Shown: positions 45,392 through 56,450 of the stretch, piece after piece
Numbering within the stretch: position 1 is the first letter of the stretch
How the letters are laid out: each line of letters begins with the position of its first letter
Assembly (NCBI GenBank): GCA_033239005.1
Contig: BSQZ01000002.1
Span: 614,501-678,500, forward strand
DNA length: 64,000 bases
Origin: Lamellibrachia satsuma
Lineage: Eukaryota; Annelida; Polychaeta; Sabellida; Siboglinidae
Reading direction: 5' to 3'
Notes under the pieces: generated by a model
Databases searched by the model: none
Seen by the model: only the letters and a program-made list of their open reading frames with translations
What the model was told of the DNA's origin: nothing
Position numbers and translations under genes: made by a program

Positions 45392-47554
45392 CTGCACATA
45401 TGACATATTTATATGAGTCTCACGCTAGACCTAGATAAGATGTTTGAGATAGTACCGAAGGAAATAACATTCGCTATTATGAGGTGGATGGAGGTAGGAG
45501 ATATACAGACCAGAATGGTGGAAACAATGTCTAACGAGCAAACAAACGAATGTGCGATTTGTGGGAGAGACGTCCGAAGAAATTGGAGTGAGAGGATGTA
45601 TTATACAGGGACGTGCTCTTGTTTATCATTTTGCTAAAGAACCTGGTCATTTGGAAGGTGGAACAGGCAAATGTATATGCGGATCACTTGGCAGTGGTTG
45701 CAATGAGAAACGACAGAAGACGTTGCTGGAATTGCAGAGCACTGTGATGTGGATAGGGGAATATGACGAGGCCTACACATAGGTACTGGGGGACATATGA
45801 TTAAGAATGTTTAGTGTACAGAATAGTTTACTTGGATGGGCAATTATGTACATGGACGGAGGAAGTAACACGGAAGTATACAGTGAGGTTGCCAGCTGGA
45901 GTGTGTGACATCAGTAACATTAACAATACATCGTACTATGTGTCATTAAACATTCGCCAGTTTAGCAATTAACAACACATTGACGATACGTACACGCTGA
46001 ACGGCACGACCACTGCCTCTGCGCCATAGTAGTTCTTTGTCACCAGTTTGTAACTATCCAACACACTGAAGAACAAAACACAAGAACATTTGCATTGGTA
46101 ATTATTGTCCTGAAGTCCCAATGTAAACTCATTATTTAAACAGGAGTTAGCGAGTATCCATTAAGATCTCTAGTAACTTAACGCCTCCACTCTTTCGTAA
46201 GATTTAACACGAATCTGTTATCGTTGATTTCTTAGTTTGAAACTTGTTGACATTGGGCTAAAATGAGCGTATGTGTTTTGGATAACGCGTGAAGCGTTGA
46301 TAGATCAGCTACATTAAAAACTGTCGTATTCCAAATGGGATACTGATATATCGTGTTTATTGTGTTACTCGTGCTTGTATCGTTGACTGCAACAACAAGT
46401 ATTTTGCGTTTCCTTGAAGCAGTTTCTCTATATTACCAAATCAGTAACTAAACAAACCAAACCCAAAACAAAAAATATCCGATAAGAATATCATAATTAC
46501 GTAAGAGTGCTCTCAATGAAAAGTCGATTGGCGACTTTGAGAGTGTGGTTGCTGGTGGTAGTGGAGAAGACTTGCAGCAACTCCTTGAAGCCCTGGTTGA
46601 CGCTGCAGTAGGACGGGAAGCTGTTGAATCGCAGGGCGCTTTTCATCTGAGATCTGGTCGCGCCAGTAGCGCCGGCGTACGTCATTGCCAGGGCGGCGGA
46701 GATACTGAACGGAGACAGTATGATGCTCCCGCTCCCGGACTTTACCTTCTTGTACAGGTTGACTGTAATCATATGTAATCTGGATTATAAGCATAATTGT
46801 GTGCATGTTTATGTATGTATTACTTTATTGTAAAGCGCATTGATCTATCTACCGAAGTATGCGCTATATAAGAACTAAATTATTATTATCATTATTATTT
46901 AGTAAACATATGTCAGGTAAACACTAACAACAAATATACTTAGAGTGAATTCGAGATATGAGCTTACACAATTCGTTGTACTGAAACGTGTATTTAGTTA
47001 TTACAATTTCTGTATCAGAATTACAAATTATCTCACAGCATATGACTCTAAAGTGTTTGTACAATTGCAAGTAGTCACCAGTTGAATAGGTACGCTAAAG
47101 ATTTAACGCGGGAAGAGAGTTCCGAAAAAACGAGTAATCGGGCTACGACGGAATCTCAACATACCCTCAAAAGAAAAAAATGGAATAAGTCATGTTCCCT
47201 TTCAGGGTGGGGGTTTCGTAGTTACTGACCCACCGTGTGGGGCAACTGTTCTTGCTGCGGACATGTGTCGTATTATCTGTGGTAATGTATACATATATTA
47301 TAACACCAGCAATGATCATACTTGATAATGTGTTCTCATAACGTCTTAGCCCTAACGTAGTTACCTGCAAACAGCCTGTTGGCATTGGCGACAACTTTAC
47401 GATGGTTGCAGGGTGGGGGATGCGGGCCTTGAGGGTAGATCTTAAGCGGCATATCTCCCTTAGGCCCACGATAGCCCGGGCGGTATCGGCGACGGCCAGC
47501 CGTCGATACCACCAGACACACCAACACCAGACACAGGATAACGAAGCCTCGCAT
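44638..47554 (-). CDS. serpin B, secreted inhibitory-type serpin, complete
   Basis: Coding exons on the minus strand: 47554-47365, 46762-46501, 46065-45994 and 45391-44638; phases agree and give 425 residues, a usual serpin length. Residues 1-20 are a signal peptide (LCLVLVCLVVSTAG core), followed by a basic Arg/Tyr/Pro/Gly stretch. Serpin landmarks: SPFSISAALAMTYAGA (helix B), VANRLF, LINEWV then TDGKIVDLLP, LVLANAITFQGYW, and the hinge EKGTEASAATAV at 373-384, which fits an inhibitory serpin. The loop continues MQCIVPRGRAAN; P1 may be Val or the Arg of PRG. NRPFLFFIWD is the C-terminal signature. Family role: irreversible inhibition of a protease, here probably extracellular. Target unknown. 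The last two exon bases before the exon-4 donor are GT rather than AG. Confidence 0.92.
45412..45790 (+). pseudogene. LINE RT fragment, antisense in serpin B intron 4
   Basis: DLDKMFEIVPKEITFAIMRW, then MEVGDIQTRMVE and GETSEEIGVRGCIIQG. This is the fingers-palm part of an RT (family form: YDKVPRE-LF-ILRW, then GVHQGSVLSP). It is related to the 50.6-51.1 kb fragment in serpin D. Confidence 0.7.
45994..46065 (-). CDS. serpin B coding exon 4
   Basis: 72-nt exon encoding VLDSYKLVTKNYYGAEAVVV then PFS, the same size as in copy C. Acceptor ttcag. The donor is GT|gtacgt (C has AG|gtacgt), so it is weaker. Confidence 0.88.
46501..46762 (-). CDS. serpin B coding exon 3
   Basis: 262 nt, NLYKKVKSGSGSIILSPFSI to NRLFIESTLT. 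Acceptor ttacag, donor gtaatt, phase 2. Confidence 0.93.
46815..46898 (+). repeat. SINE-type tail with ATT repeats
   Basis: gtaaagcgcattgatctatc, then atgcgctatataagaac and ATT repeats, a common tRNA-SINE 3' end. It lies in serpin B intron 2. No head was seen. Confidence 0.5.
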
Positions 47555-47570
47555 GGCGGACAATGAAACA
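47365..47570 (-). CDS. serpin B exon 2 (leader exon)
   Basis: 16 nt of 5' UTR, then ATG at 47554-47552 with a gccATGc context and 63 codons plus one base. Signal peptide, then GRRRYRPGYRGPKGD and a Pro-rich Cys-containing stretch. Acceptor tttcag, donor gtaact. Confidence 0.9.
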
Positions 47571-47936
47571 CTGAAACACAACGGAAAACCAATCAGTAGA
47601 ACGTCAGTCGCTGCTGAAGAAGTTAGCGCAGCGTCCGCAGATAACGGCTGCTGGCGTAAGTTCAGCGACTTCTGTCACCAGCCGCTACTGGCAGAATGAC
47701 AGCGTCTGCAGCTAACCGGAGCTGGCGTAATGACAGCGGAAATACTGCAGTACCAACAATAGAAGTCATGCGATTATTTAACTGATAATCTTCCATTTAA
47801 TAAAGTCCACAAAACAGGAATAACAAATACATCTGATATTCTAACAAATGGCATTGTATATTTGACGTTATACAACAGTTAGGCCTACTAATTTCCACTC
47901 GACGTTCACAAACATATGTTCACTATAAAATTCTCA

Positions 47937-48057
47937 GAACGAGGCTGCCGTACATTATCTGGATGGATATATCACGGTAAAAAGACTACCTGATTGGTCA
48001 TTTTACCATGATATATCAACCGAGATAACACACGGCAGCCTCATTCTGAAAATCCAT
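47937..48057. mobile_element. hairpin-forming palindromic repeat (type 1)
   Basis: ttctcagaacgaggctgccg is inverted as cggcagcctcattctgaaaa about 100 bases on; the inner arms ggatatatcacggtaaaa and ttttaccatgatatatc also pair. A second diverged copy starts at about 48421. Confidence 0.8.
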
Positions 48058-48287
48058 CAGACATTTGAATAATTTCGAACGCGACCGAGTAGACAAGTTG
48101 GCATAGACACGCAATTGTTCGAACGCTTTGCCTGTTTTCTGTGATTATTGTGATTTGCGTAATCTGCGATAAATGTCCACATCAGTTCCTTCGAACGGTA
48201 GGGATGCGTCGTGAAACCGGCCCAGCAGCATGTTTACAAATGTAGGAAGTGAAAATATGCTAAAGTGATAATTAACCATTATATAAC

Positions 48288-48377
48288 GGGAATAACATAC
48301 TGTTTGTTGATGTCACGAGCGTGTTACCAGCCATATAACGTTATCTCGTGACATTAATAAACAGTGCATTATTCCCT
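48288..48377. mobile_element. short palindromic unit with gggaataa ends (type 2, copy 1)
   Basis: gggaataacatactgtttgt at one end and aaacagtgcattattccc at the other, as near-perfect inverted repeats of a unit of about 90 bp. Confidence 0.8.
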
Positions 48378-48520
48378 AATTGTAAATCCACTCAACGTTC
48401 ACAAACGTATGTTTAACACATGATTCTCAGAACGAGGCAGACGTGCGTTATCTGGATGGATATATCACAGTAATAATACTACCTGATTGGTCTAGAACAT
48501 TTTACCGTGATTTCTAATTA

Positions 48521-48609
48521 GGGAATAATACACTGTTTGTTGATTTCACGAGAGTGTTATCTGGATGGTGATACTCGAGTGACATCAACAAACAGTATGT
48601 CATTCCCTT
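48521..48609. mobile_element. short palindromic unit with gggaataa ends (type 2, copy 2)
   Basis: gggaataatacactgtttgt paired with acaaacagtatgtcattccc; 88 bp, no coding. Confidence 0.85.
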
Positions 48610-49009
48610 ATATAACGGTTAGTTAACACTTGAGCATACTTTTTCACTTCCTATATTTTTAGATAAGCTACTGGGCCGGTCACGAAGTATTCCTACCGTT
48701 CGAACTGATGCGCACGTTGGACGCAGATTACGTAAATCACAACAATCACAGAAAACACGCAAAGCGTTCGAACAATTGTTATCCAGCTGACGTTTTAATG
48801 ATTTCGAACGCGACCGAGTACGCGCGTTGGCGCAGACACGCGATTGTCCGAACGTTTTGCTTGTTTTCTGTGATTGTTGTGATTTACATAATCTGCGTCA
48901 GACGTCCGAATCATTTTCTTCGTACGGTGCGAATGCTTCGTGAAATTGCATATTTATAAATATAGGAAGTGAAAAAAGAGTGTTGAAATGTTAATGTGCC
49001 GTTATATAA

Positions 49010-49176
49010 CGGGAATAACGTATTGTCTGTTGATGTCACTCGAGTGCATATCATGTCACTCGAGTGGATGTCACCAGCTATATAAAGTTACGCGTGACGC
49101 CGACACTCGTGGTGTTATCTGGCTTGTAATACTCTCGTGACATCAATAAACAGTATATTATTCCTTAAATAACAGT
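49010..49176. mobile_element. palindromic unit, longer form (type 2, copy 3)
   Basis: gggaataacgtattgtctgt paired with aataaacagtatattattcc; the centre has two tcactcgagtg palindromes. Confidence 0.75.
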
Positions 49177-49494
49177 ACCAGATGAAACTAACATCCACTA
49201 GTCACACGTTAGTATCATTACATATTTGTCGAAATTCTTCAAGGCTACTTGTTGAATGCTTAATTTTTACAACTTTATTCAGGAATACGTTGAATATTGA
49301 TGTTACTTTTATTAAAGGTTTCGATAAATGTCTAACGACGTTTTAATACCGTAGCCGCTTCGAATATGCCATGTGACACTTATTAAACAGCGTGCGTAGT
49401 CCTAGTAAATTATTAACTTTTCATGACTCGTATATTGTAGAAATACAATTTGGCAAAATGCCAAATGCATACGTAAACATGTTGTGAAGCTTAC

Positions 49495-49588
49495 CTCTGG
49501 GTGAACTTGTTGCGAACTGAAGGTGCAAGTCAAGTAGTGTGTTCCTTCTCGCTTAAAATACTAGGTTTCGATCAGCAGGGCGGATTCG
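49495..49588 (-). other. serpin B non-coding exon 1
   Basis: About 94 nt between the inferred start site (about 25-30 nt after TATA) and donor CAGAG|gtaagc at 49494. It is conserved with copies A and C (caccttcagttcgcaacaag). Confidence 0.65.
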
Positions 49589-49610
49589 TGGCGTGGCCCT
49601 CCAACAAGCA

Positions 49611-49620
49611 GCTATATAGC
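49611..49620 (-). promoter_or_regulatory. serpin B TATA box
   Basis: gctatatagc (self-complementary). The start site is inferred about 25-30 nt downstream in the conserved ttggagggcc stretch. The conserved upstream block extends to about 49950. Confidence 0.65.
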
Positions 49621-50108
49621 CCATAACACAGCAACACACGTGATGTTGTCCGCATGTCTAAACCTCGTCTACTGCGCACAACGTGTAAGATAAATATACC
49701 CCACAGTGCCATTGATCAGTATCATTGTTTCCCGTATAATACGCACACGGCATCAAGCTATCAATTGTATCATGTAAGTTATAGTTCTGTGACATTAACA
49801 CACCCCTGTCTGCCTCCCCCATTGGGCGTTTTCGTGAGTGGAAAAACCCAGTTACAGTTGGCAATTATTCTACCTTGTGTAAATTTGGCAAATGTCATAT
49901 ATTTTGACACTTCTAAACACGGTAAGTCGTCGTATGAGGTACACATATGATAAAACGTACTGATTCATTAATACACCTTTATCGACATTTACGATAAATA
50001 AAATTACATCGCATAGAAACTCTTTACCTCCCTCTCGCTGTCTAATGATCTGTCTGTGTTGCTGTTTGTTTGTTTGTTTTGACTTGTTTCCATCTCAGCC
50101 TCCGTCCG

Positions 50109-50572
50109 TTCGGTCGTGGGACGATGCATTGCATGACAGCAATGGCTGCGCTCGATTCTCTTCCCTTCTCATGCACGTTGATGTGGGCCTAACGGAAGAC
50201 ATCCGTAACCCACCGTTTAATTCTGCTGTCGCCGGAGTTAGGGAGGTTGGCCTTGTTTTCAGCAGCGCCGTCACTGTCGTGGATTTCTTCATCGAGACCT
50301 TGGGTTGTGTTACTTCCACTGAAAGAGTCCCAGGGTGTTACGGTCCCACGAAAATGCTCGGCGTAGGACTGCGAGGAGCTTGAGCTGGGGAGAACGTAGT
50401 GATGTGAATAATTATTCTGTTATTGTAGAGTGGCAGCTCGACAACTCCAGACTTGAGTAACGACACGTGTGCGTAAAGGAGGCTCGGTGCTCCGCACGCC
50501 GGGTGCATCGTGTTGACGTAGCGTGTGGATGAATATGAAAGGTAGAAACGCCCCTGCTTCGTCAGCGATAAC
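50109..50572 (-). pseudogene. serpin D exon 5 remnant
   Basis: Minus strand: TKQGRFYLSYSSTRYVNTMH, then SLLYAHVSLLKSGVVELPLY, then frameshifts and a decayed VEVTQPKVSMKKSTTVTALL. It aligns with copies B and C but lacks the first half of the exon and the reactive loop; frames are broken. Dead copy. Confidence 0.85.
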
Positions 50573-51135
50573 TAATATTATGACGTGAATGGAGATAGGA
50601 AATGCATACGTCAGAACATTGGTAGCAATAACTAAAAAGCAAAAAAAGCGGCGATGAGATTTGAGGGAGAGACATTAGAAGAGGGATGTGCCTTGAAGCC
50701 CGTCAGTACTGTGGAACCGGCAGTTGTGACAGATAGCATAGAAGAACTGCAGAACATTTTGTTAGAATGGAACATTTATTGTAGAAATCTTCCAAATGAA
50801 CCTTGTAAAGACCGAGGTGGTGTAAATAGGGAAACATGTTCCCATATAGAGGAAGCAAGATATATAAAATATGGGAGAGTGTTAGCGGAAGCGACAGCAA
50901 GGAGGAGTGTGGAAGGTATTATGTAGGACAGAAAGTTGAAGAGACAGGCAACGGAGAACAACTTGGAGAATATGTAAACGGTGTAAAAAGGTCGAAGGTC
51001 AAAGGTGTAACCAAAGAGGAGGATGGAATTACGAAAATATATTGCAATAAAGAAACACGTGGACATGAAAGTAGTTGGGAGCAGACTACGAGGAGAGGAG
51101 ATCAACACAGCGAGGACACAGATGATCGTGGTTGA
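50573..51135 (+). pseudogene. LINE RT fragment, antisense in serpin D
   Basis: RFEGETLEEG resembles the GETSEEI block of the 45.6 kb fragment. Then VVTDSIEELQNILLEWNIYC, the RT region after YADD (family form: D-VEELQ-LLEWN). Later parts are shifted. Confidence 0.7.
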
Positions 51136-51216
51136 AGGGGTGTAGAATCCGCACGTGTTCAAATACATACATTTATCAAAACGTTAATTTTGCATTATTG
51201 CATGAATATCATAATT

Positions 51217-51402
51217 ACGTAAGAATGCTCTCAATGAAAAGTCGATTGGCGACTTTGAGAGTGTGGTTGCTGGTGGTAGCGGAGAAGACTTGCAGCAACT
51301 CCTTGAAGCCCTGGTCGACGCTGCAGAAGTACGGGAAGCTGTTGAATCTCAGGGCGCTTTTCATCTGAGAACTGGTCAAGCTACTAGCGCCGGCGTACTA
51401 TC
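51217..51402 (-). pseudogene. serpin D exon 3 remnant
   Basis: Minus strand: YAGASSLTSSQMKSALRFNS, then FPYFCSVDQGFKELLQVFSA to NRLFIESILT with the gtaatt donor kept. The first ~29 codons and the acceptor are missing (homology begins at about 51402). Confidence 0.88.
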
Positions 51403-51659
51403 ATTGTTAACTTAACCTGTAGTGACATTAACTGAATAACAAAAAATTTTATTTTTAGTTAAATTATTTTTTACACAAAGTTTAAATTAATGTCATCCAC
51501 ATGCATAGATGCAGGTAAAAGGACAGTAGGTGACATTTCGAGTTTACAGGATGTACAGTCGGTCAACTATTTTACCCTCTTGGCACCTCAAAAAACTTAC
51601 CTGACACGAAATTAATAATGTATCTATGGATATAATGCGCACAAAGAAAACACACACAT

Positions 51660-52030
51660 ACCTCGCACTGCGGTTGAGTAGTATATCATGCTGTGCTTTG
51701 TTGTATGTAGCATGGAACTAGTGCATATTTTCCGATTTTTCGACAGCACTGACGTCGTTTTAATGTCTTTGCACAGTATCTACACGGCATAAAGTCATCA
51801 GTTGTCTGAACTGTGGTCCTGGTCTGATCCCAGTGCGATGTCTCTTGTAAGTGTAAAAACCCAGTTACTGTTGTACGCATTTCTGGAACGCCATAAACTT
51901 CGACACGTGCACGCACGGTAAATGGCCGTGCTTGGTACCAAGATGATAAAGTGAATTAATTCACCTTTAGCGACATTTATGATAAATAACCGTTGTTGCA
52001 CGGCAAAGGCTCTCGTTACATCTCTCTCGC
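51660..52030 (-). promoter_or_regulatory. serpin D promoter-block remnant
   Basis: Diverged copy of the block at 49650-50030: tgtaaaaacccagttac, the cacgg-taa-tgg segment, gatgataaa and tcgacattta-gataaataa-like runs are in the same order. The TATA and exon 1 part are not recognisable. Confidence 0.6.
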
Positions 52031-52435
52031 TGTCTAATAGTTTGTCTTTCTGTCTGTAGGTATGTCTATATGTCTGTCACGCTGTTTGTTTGTTTCCAGT
52101 CAGCCTCCGTCCGTCCCGTCCCTTCCCTACTTCCTTCCCTACTTCCTGCCGTCTTCCATCTTTCCCTCCATGACTGCTTAATACATCTTGCCACGTAACG
52201 CTTGGTTAATTGCAGAATAACAATAATAATAAAAAAATGACTTCGTTGGCGCCAATATCCTCGGAAAATCCGATCTGAGTGGCGCAACAAAACCAAAGGA
52301 TTCTCGTGTTCGCGTACAATGGGAAAAATCGTCAACAAAACAATTCCATTTGACAAAAGAGATTATTTCATTAAATGACTTCTTATGCGATATATTACGA
52401 CGATTGAGCATTTAATACTATAATAAGCACTAGCC

Positions 52436-52735
52436 GAGTTGCCTGGCGTCGCACTGGAGAAACGGCAGCCACTGGAAGAGCTTATTATTTCTTTCCAGTG
52501 AAGTATTGGTCGAGCAATGCCAATGGCAATGACAAATTCGGGTAAACCAGCCGGTTCCCCACCCCGGGGAATGTTGAATTTGTATAATATAAGAAGCACC
52601 CCGTGGGTATAGGCATACCTACAACATTGCAGCCCCATATACGAGAAATTGGCGGCGATATGAGGAAACAGACAGACAGACAGGCCGACAGAGACAGACA
52701 GACAGACAGGCCGACAGAGACAGACATACATAGTC
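52436..52735. repeat. interspersed repeat with CAGA tail
   Basis: gccgagttgcctggcgtcgc start, a cattgcagccccatatacga stretch and a (CAGA/CGAC)n run from 52668 to 52725 at the end. It looks like one retroelement-type insertion; family unknown. Confidence 0.4.
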
Positions 52736-52832
52736 ATACACTACTTCGTAGCATAGAGATTTATGAGAGGAGGACTTTAGAAAAAAAACTAATAGACGCG
52801 GCACTATTTACCAAGCAGCCAAATAGTATGTG

Positions 52833-52936
52833 TGATAATGTCAGCTGTCTTCGCTTAGTCACGACACAGCAAACCACAGTAAATAATGTCAGCTGTCTTC
52901 GCGTAGTCACGACACAGTAAACCACAGTAAATAATG
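52833..52936 (+). repeat. two tandem units of about 51 bp
   Basis: aatgtcagctgtcttcgc-tagtcacgacacag-aaaccacagtaaat occurs twice. Confidence 0.9.
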
Positions 52937-52939
52937 CCA

Positions 52940-54330
52940 CTCCGTGTCCAGTCAACGCAACAGCGCCCCGCGAGCGAATTTGTTTTAGCAGGTATGTTGA
53001 GCACCATATGCGCATGGTATGTAAACACCCGTGCAGTGACAATTTGCGCATCATTTGTTTTTATTAATAAAGTTTTCCGCTAAAAGTCACAATGTCATGA
53101 TGCATAAATTGAAGCAAAAACAATAGCGGCAATATTTAGCTGCAACTGCCGTAACTTCGGTGAATAATGCAGTAGAGTAAAGATAAGTTTATTACACAAT
53201 GTGATCTATAGATTAAAGCAACCTTTGCATTCCATGGGATAACTTCACATGTGTGCTATCTAATTTAAAGTCTTATTTCCTTATTTGTATTTACAATCCA
53301 AAGTATAAGCGTATATGCATATAACAACCGACAACATATAGTCAACATTTTACAACTACTGGTAGCTTAAACTTGAATCTAACCCAGATATCATTGATCG
53401 TTTTTAGAACTTAATTTTGGCAAATTTTGCCAATTGTTGAGGACGTGTTACCAGCTAAGTGCATGCAAAAACTCACTACGGGTTTTAAACAAATAATTGT
53501 CACGCACGCATGCAATAACGCAAGCACGCACCAAGCACACACACATTAGTTTACAACTATGCGCAAACGCGTATCTGATGTTGGTCATTAATCGCCCCAG
53601 CAACGACAAAAAACGCCATATTTTCCATAAAACTTGCTAGTAAACACATGCACGTGTTGGCGCAAGCTGCCGTACCACACCACGTGCAAAGATTCTCCAT
53701 AATGTATATATCACGTGATGAAATCCGAGCAGAGCATTGGTTCACATCCGCCCATGGTGCGCAACCTCCCTGCTAAAAAAACACGCGCGATAGCGTATTT
53801 AGAAGAAATGACGGGAAATACCGAGATTTTACCTAACATCTTCAATACTAATTATACGCAGTTGTAGTTTGTTTCAACGGAGATTAGTTCTTCTAGGCAA
53901 ACAACAAACAAACAAACATTTAAGCACATTAATTTGATTGTCGTTCGAGGCATTGCTCAGCTGATGTAACGTCAACATAGTCTGACATCAACAGGCGAGG
54001 GCCCATCTTCTACACTCTTCGACACATAAATCAGTTGTGCCGCTCCTTTAGCTATAAACCTGTGAACACGCAATTGCGTCGCGCACGCGCACGCGCATGC
54101 ATACCACATACACGGACACACACACGCGCGCGCACACACACGCACGTAGGCACACAGTCATTTCACATGCAAACAAGTAACTTTTTAGGATTTCTCAACC
54201 AGTTGCACGATCATCAATGTTAAATACGACCATGAAAAGGATTTTTTATCATGTATTTCACCTTTCACCCCGGCCAAACAATCTCATAAGTTAGTTCCCT
54301 TTCATTCAACATGGTACGATTCACACGTCT
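52940..54330. other. intergenic, nothing recognised
   Basis: Short CA/ACGC-rich stretches (53500-53545, 54080-54150) only. No gene, RNA or TE protein was seen. Confidence 0.55.
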
Positions 54331-54339
54331 TATGCATGC

Positions 54340-54545
54340 ACACATATGCAAGCTGGGTTTTCCCGCTCACGAAAACGCCCACTGGGGGAAGGGCAGACAG
54401 GGGTGCTTTAATGTCACATAACTATAAATCGTGTGTGTGAATTTATAGCTTCATGTGGTCTATTTGTCTTACACATTGTGCACAGTAAACGAGGGTTAAA
54501 AACGCGGACAATGTCTCGTGTGTTGCTGCTTTATGGGCTATTAGA
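54340..54545 (+). promoter_or_regulatory. fifth serpin promoter copy, left part
   Basis: ctgggttttcccgctcacga, the gggcagacaggggtg run, ttgtgcacagtaaacgaggg and gctttatgggctat follow the block upstream of serpins B and C. It breaks at the TATA box, where the foldback element begins. Confidence 0.75.
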
Positions 54546-54890
54546 CTGGAAACCGAGAGTTCTCATTTATGTAAACGACGCCAAAAGGTTTGACCCCCTT
54601 GACTGTAGAGACCCCCCCGATATCTCAAAAATGCGTTGCTGCCGGGTCAGGGGTGGGGAATTCACCAATCGAAGCGGGCACAAAAGTACATTTATTAATG
54701 GGAATGACGCCAAGGCTAAAAACAGTCATAACAAACGAACAAATCCATTATTTTTACAACATACTACTATACTGCAGCACAGTACAAAGTGATCTTGCTA
54801 AGAGGCTTTCCAATGAAACACTTGGTTTCTGTATAACTAAAAAGGAACTCGACAATATGTACAGTCATTGTTCATTGTCCAATTATATAT

Positions 54891-55450
54891 TCATAGGGAA
54901 AATAGCATTATTATTACACTTATTGTTCTAATGAATGCATTAGATGTCATCACTGTCCTCGTTCCATACATTGCTTGACTCATCGTCAGCTGACGTAGCT
55001 GCTCGAGTCGATCTTCAAGGTAATTGAGTACTGTTTGCAGCAGCTTGCCTTTGTTGGTCTTCATCGCACTTGCCACCACGTGATATGTATACTGTCCAGT
55101 GATTGGCCAGTAGTGCCGCTTATTTAATTCCTCCATGAGGAAACGGGTAAACTCTTCCCTGAATGCTCTATGTTTTAGGAGCTCCGTCCCACTCTACCGC
55201 TGGGCCTGGTCAGGTCCAATGATGATAAATGTGTGATGATACCCTGAACGACGCAGCTTTCGTTCCGAATCTGATCAATGGTGAGAGGTACTTGTCGAGT
55301 ACCAATTGGGTTTTTTTCACCACGACTGGAACACATCTTCACCAAACGATCCCTGGCCATGACTGAACATGTTGTCTTACTGTTGACTTGCAGCACGGTT
55401 TCATGTACGAGTATGCCGCCACCAATCACTGTTTTTATCCATCGCGTCAT
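54891..55450 (-). pseudogene. possible coding remnant within the foldback element
   Basis: Two minus frames, 55450-55175 and about 55211-54891, can be read as one with a shift and a stop: MTRWIKTVIGGGILVHETVL, then THHTFIIIGPDQAQR-like, ELLKHRAFREEFTRFLMEEL, and NKRHYWPITGQYTYHVVASA. The composition is protein-like. I do not recognise the family; a transposon-borne protein is an inference. Confidence 0.35.
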
Positions 55451-55464
55451 TCCACTAAATGAAT

Positions 55465-56330
55465 ACCCCTTTTCTAACCCTTTTGGGGGTTGTTGGCAGG
55501 GGAAGGCACAGCTTAAAAATTGCTGTCATTGGTCATAGGGAACCCCAAGGAAAGATTTGACACTGTTTTTTGCGATGTCGTCATTTTTATAAATACATAT
55601 CCCCTTTTCCACACCCTTTGGGGGTTGCTGGTAGGGGAAATCCCCAACTAAAATTGCTGGCATTGGCCATTCCATACGAATGGGAACGCCAAGGAAAGAT
55701 GTTCCACTGTTTTTAGCCTTGGCGCCATTCCCATAAATAATTGTACTTTATTGCCCCCTTTGATGGGTGATTTCGGGGGCAACCCCACCAGCCCAGATAC
55801 GGCAGCAATGCATTTTAGGGGATGATGTGGGGTGGTCCATTCAGTCAAACTCCAAGGAAACATTTGATACAATTTTTTTTTCGCGCCAGTTCATTAATTT
55901 GGCGTCATTCTATTGAATAAATGCCCATTTTCTCAAATTTTGGGAGTTGCTGGCAGGGGGAATCCCCCACATAAAATTGCTGGCACTGGTCATTCCGTAC
56001 GCAGGGAACCCCAAGGAAGGATTATACACTGTTTTTAGCCTTGGCGCAATTCCCATAAACAAATGTACTTTTTCTCACCCTTTGGGGGTTGCTGGCAGGG
56101 GGAACCCTCTACCTAAGATTGCTGGTATTAGTCATTCCATAGTCAGGGAACCGCATGGGAACATTTGACAGTTTTTAGCCTTGGCGCCATTCCCATAAAT
56201 AAATGTACTGTTTTGCCCCCTTTGATGGGACAGGAGCAACCCTTAGCCCAGACCCGGCAGAACGCATGTCGGGGGGGGGGGGGTGGTCCATTCAACCTAT
56301 GGAGTCAAACCTTTTGACGCCGTTTACATA
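55465..56330. repeat. tandem 130-170 bp units in the foldback right arm
   Basis: Recurring blocks ctttgggggttgctggcagg, attgctggcattggtcattc, aaccccaaggaa and ttttagccttggcgccattc at spacings of about 135-170 bp, diverged. Confidence 0.85.
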
Positions 56331-56345
56331 AATAAAAACTCTGGG

Positions 56346-56450
56346 CTCCCAGTCTATACAGAGCTGCGTGTTGGAGGTCTACGCCCGAATCCGCCCTGAT
56401 CGAAACCAAGTCTTCTAAAGGAGAACGATCAGACTGCTTACATAAGATTG
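56346..56450 (+). promoter_or_regulatory. fifth serpin promoter copy, right part (exon 1 region)
   Basis: tacagagctgcgtgttggag then gaatccgccctgatcgaaac and agaacgatcagactg match exon 1 of the serpin copies. It stops before the donor. No serpin coding exon follows. Confidence 0.7.

Larger units (their letters stand above)
48077..49055. mobile_element. nested three-arm foldback array (about 230-bp arms)
   Basis: Arm 1 (about 48077-48325) is repeated inverted as arm 2 (about 48565-48790) and again direct as arm 3 (about 48807-49055). Shared blocks: ttcgaacgcgaccgagta, ttttctgtgatt-ttgtgatt, aggaagtgaaaa, ttatataacgggaata and tgtttgttgatgtcac. It is inserted in serpin B intron 1. No coding sequence. 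Confidence 0.85.
54546..56345. mobile_element. foldback DNA element, about 1.8 kb, inserted in a serpin TATA box
   Basis: The left end tagactggaaaccgagagtt continues to atttatgtaaacgacgcc and is matched in reverse by the right end ggcgtttacataaat, then actctgggctcccagtcta. The next ~150 bases of each arm also pair (ccaaaaggtttgac, gccgggtc, gccaaggctaaaaacag). A TA duplication at the ends is plausible. The right half has five to six tandem units of about 140 bp (55465-56330). Confidence 0.75.

Noticed and set aside
54433..54931. Overlapping plus frames of 113-119 codons
   Set aside because: They cross the junction of a serpin promoter copy and a foldback element; no family similarity.
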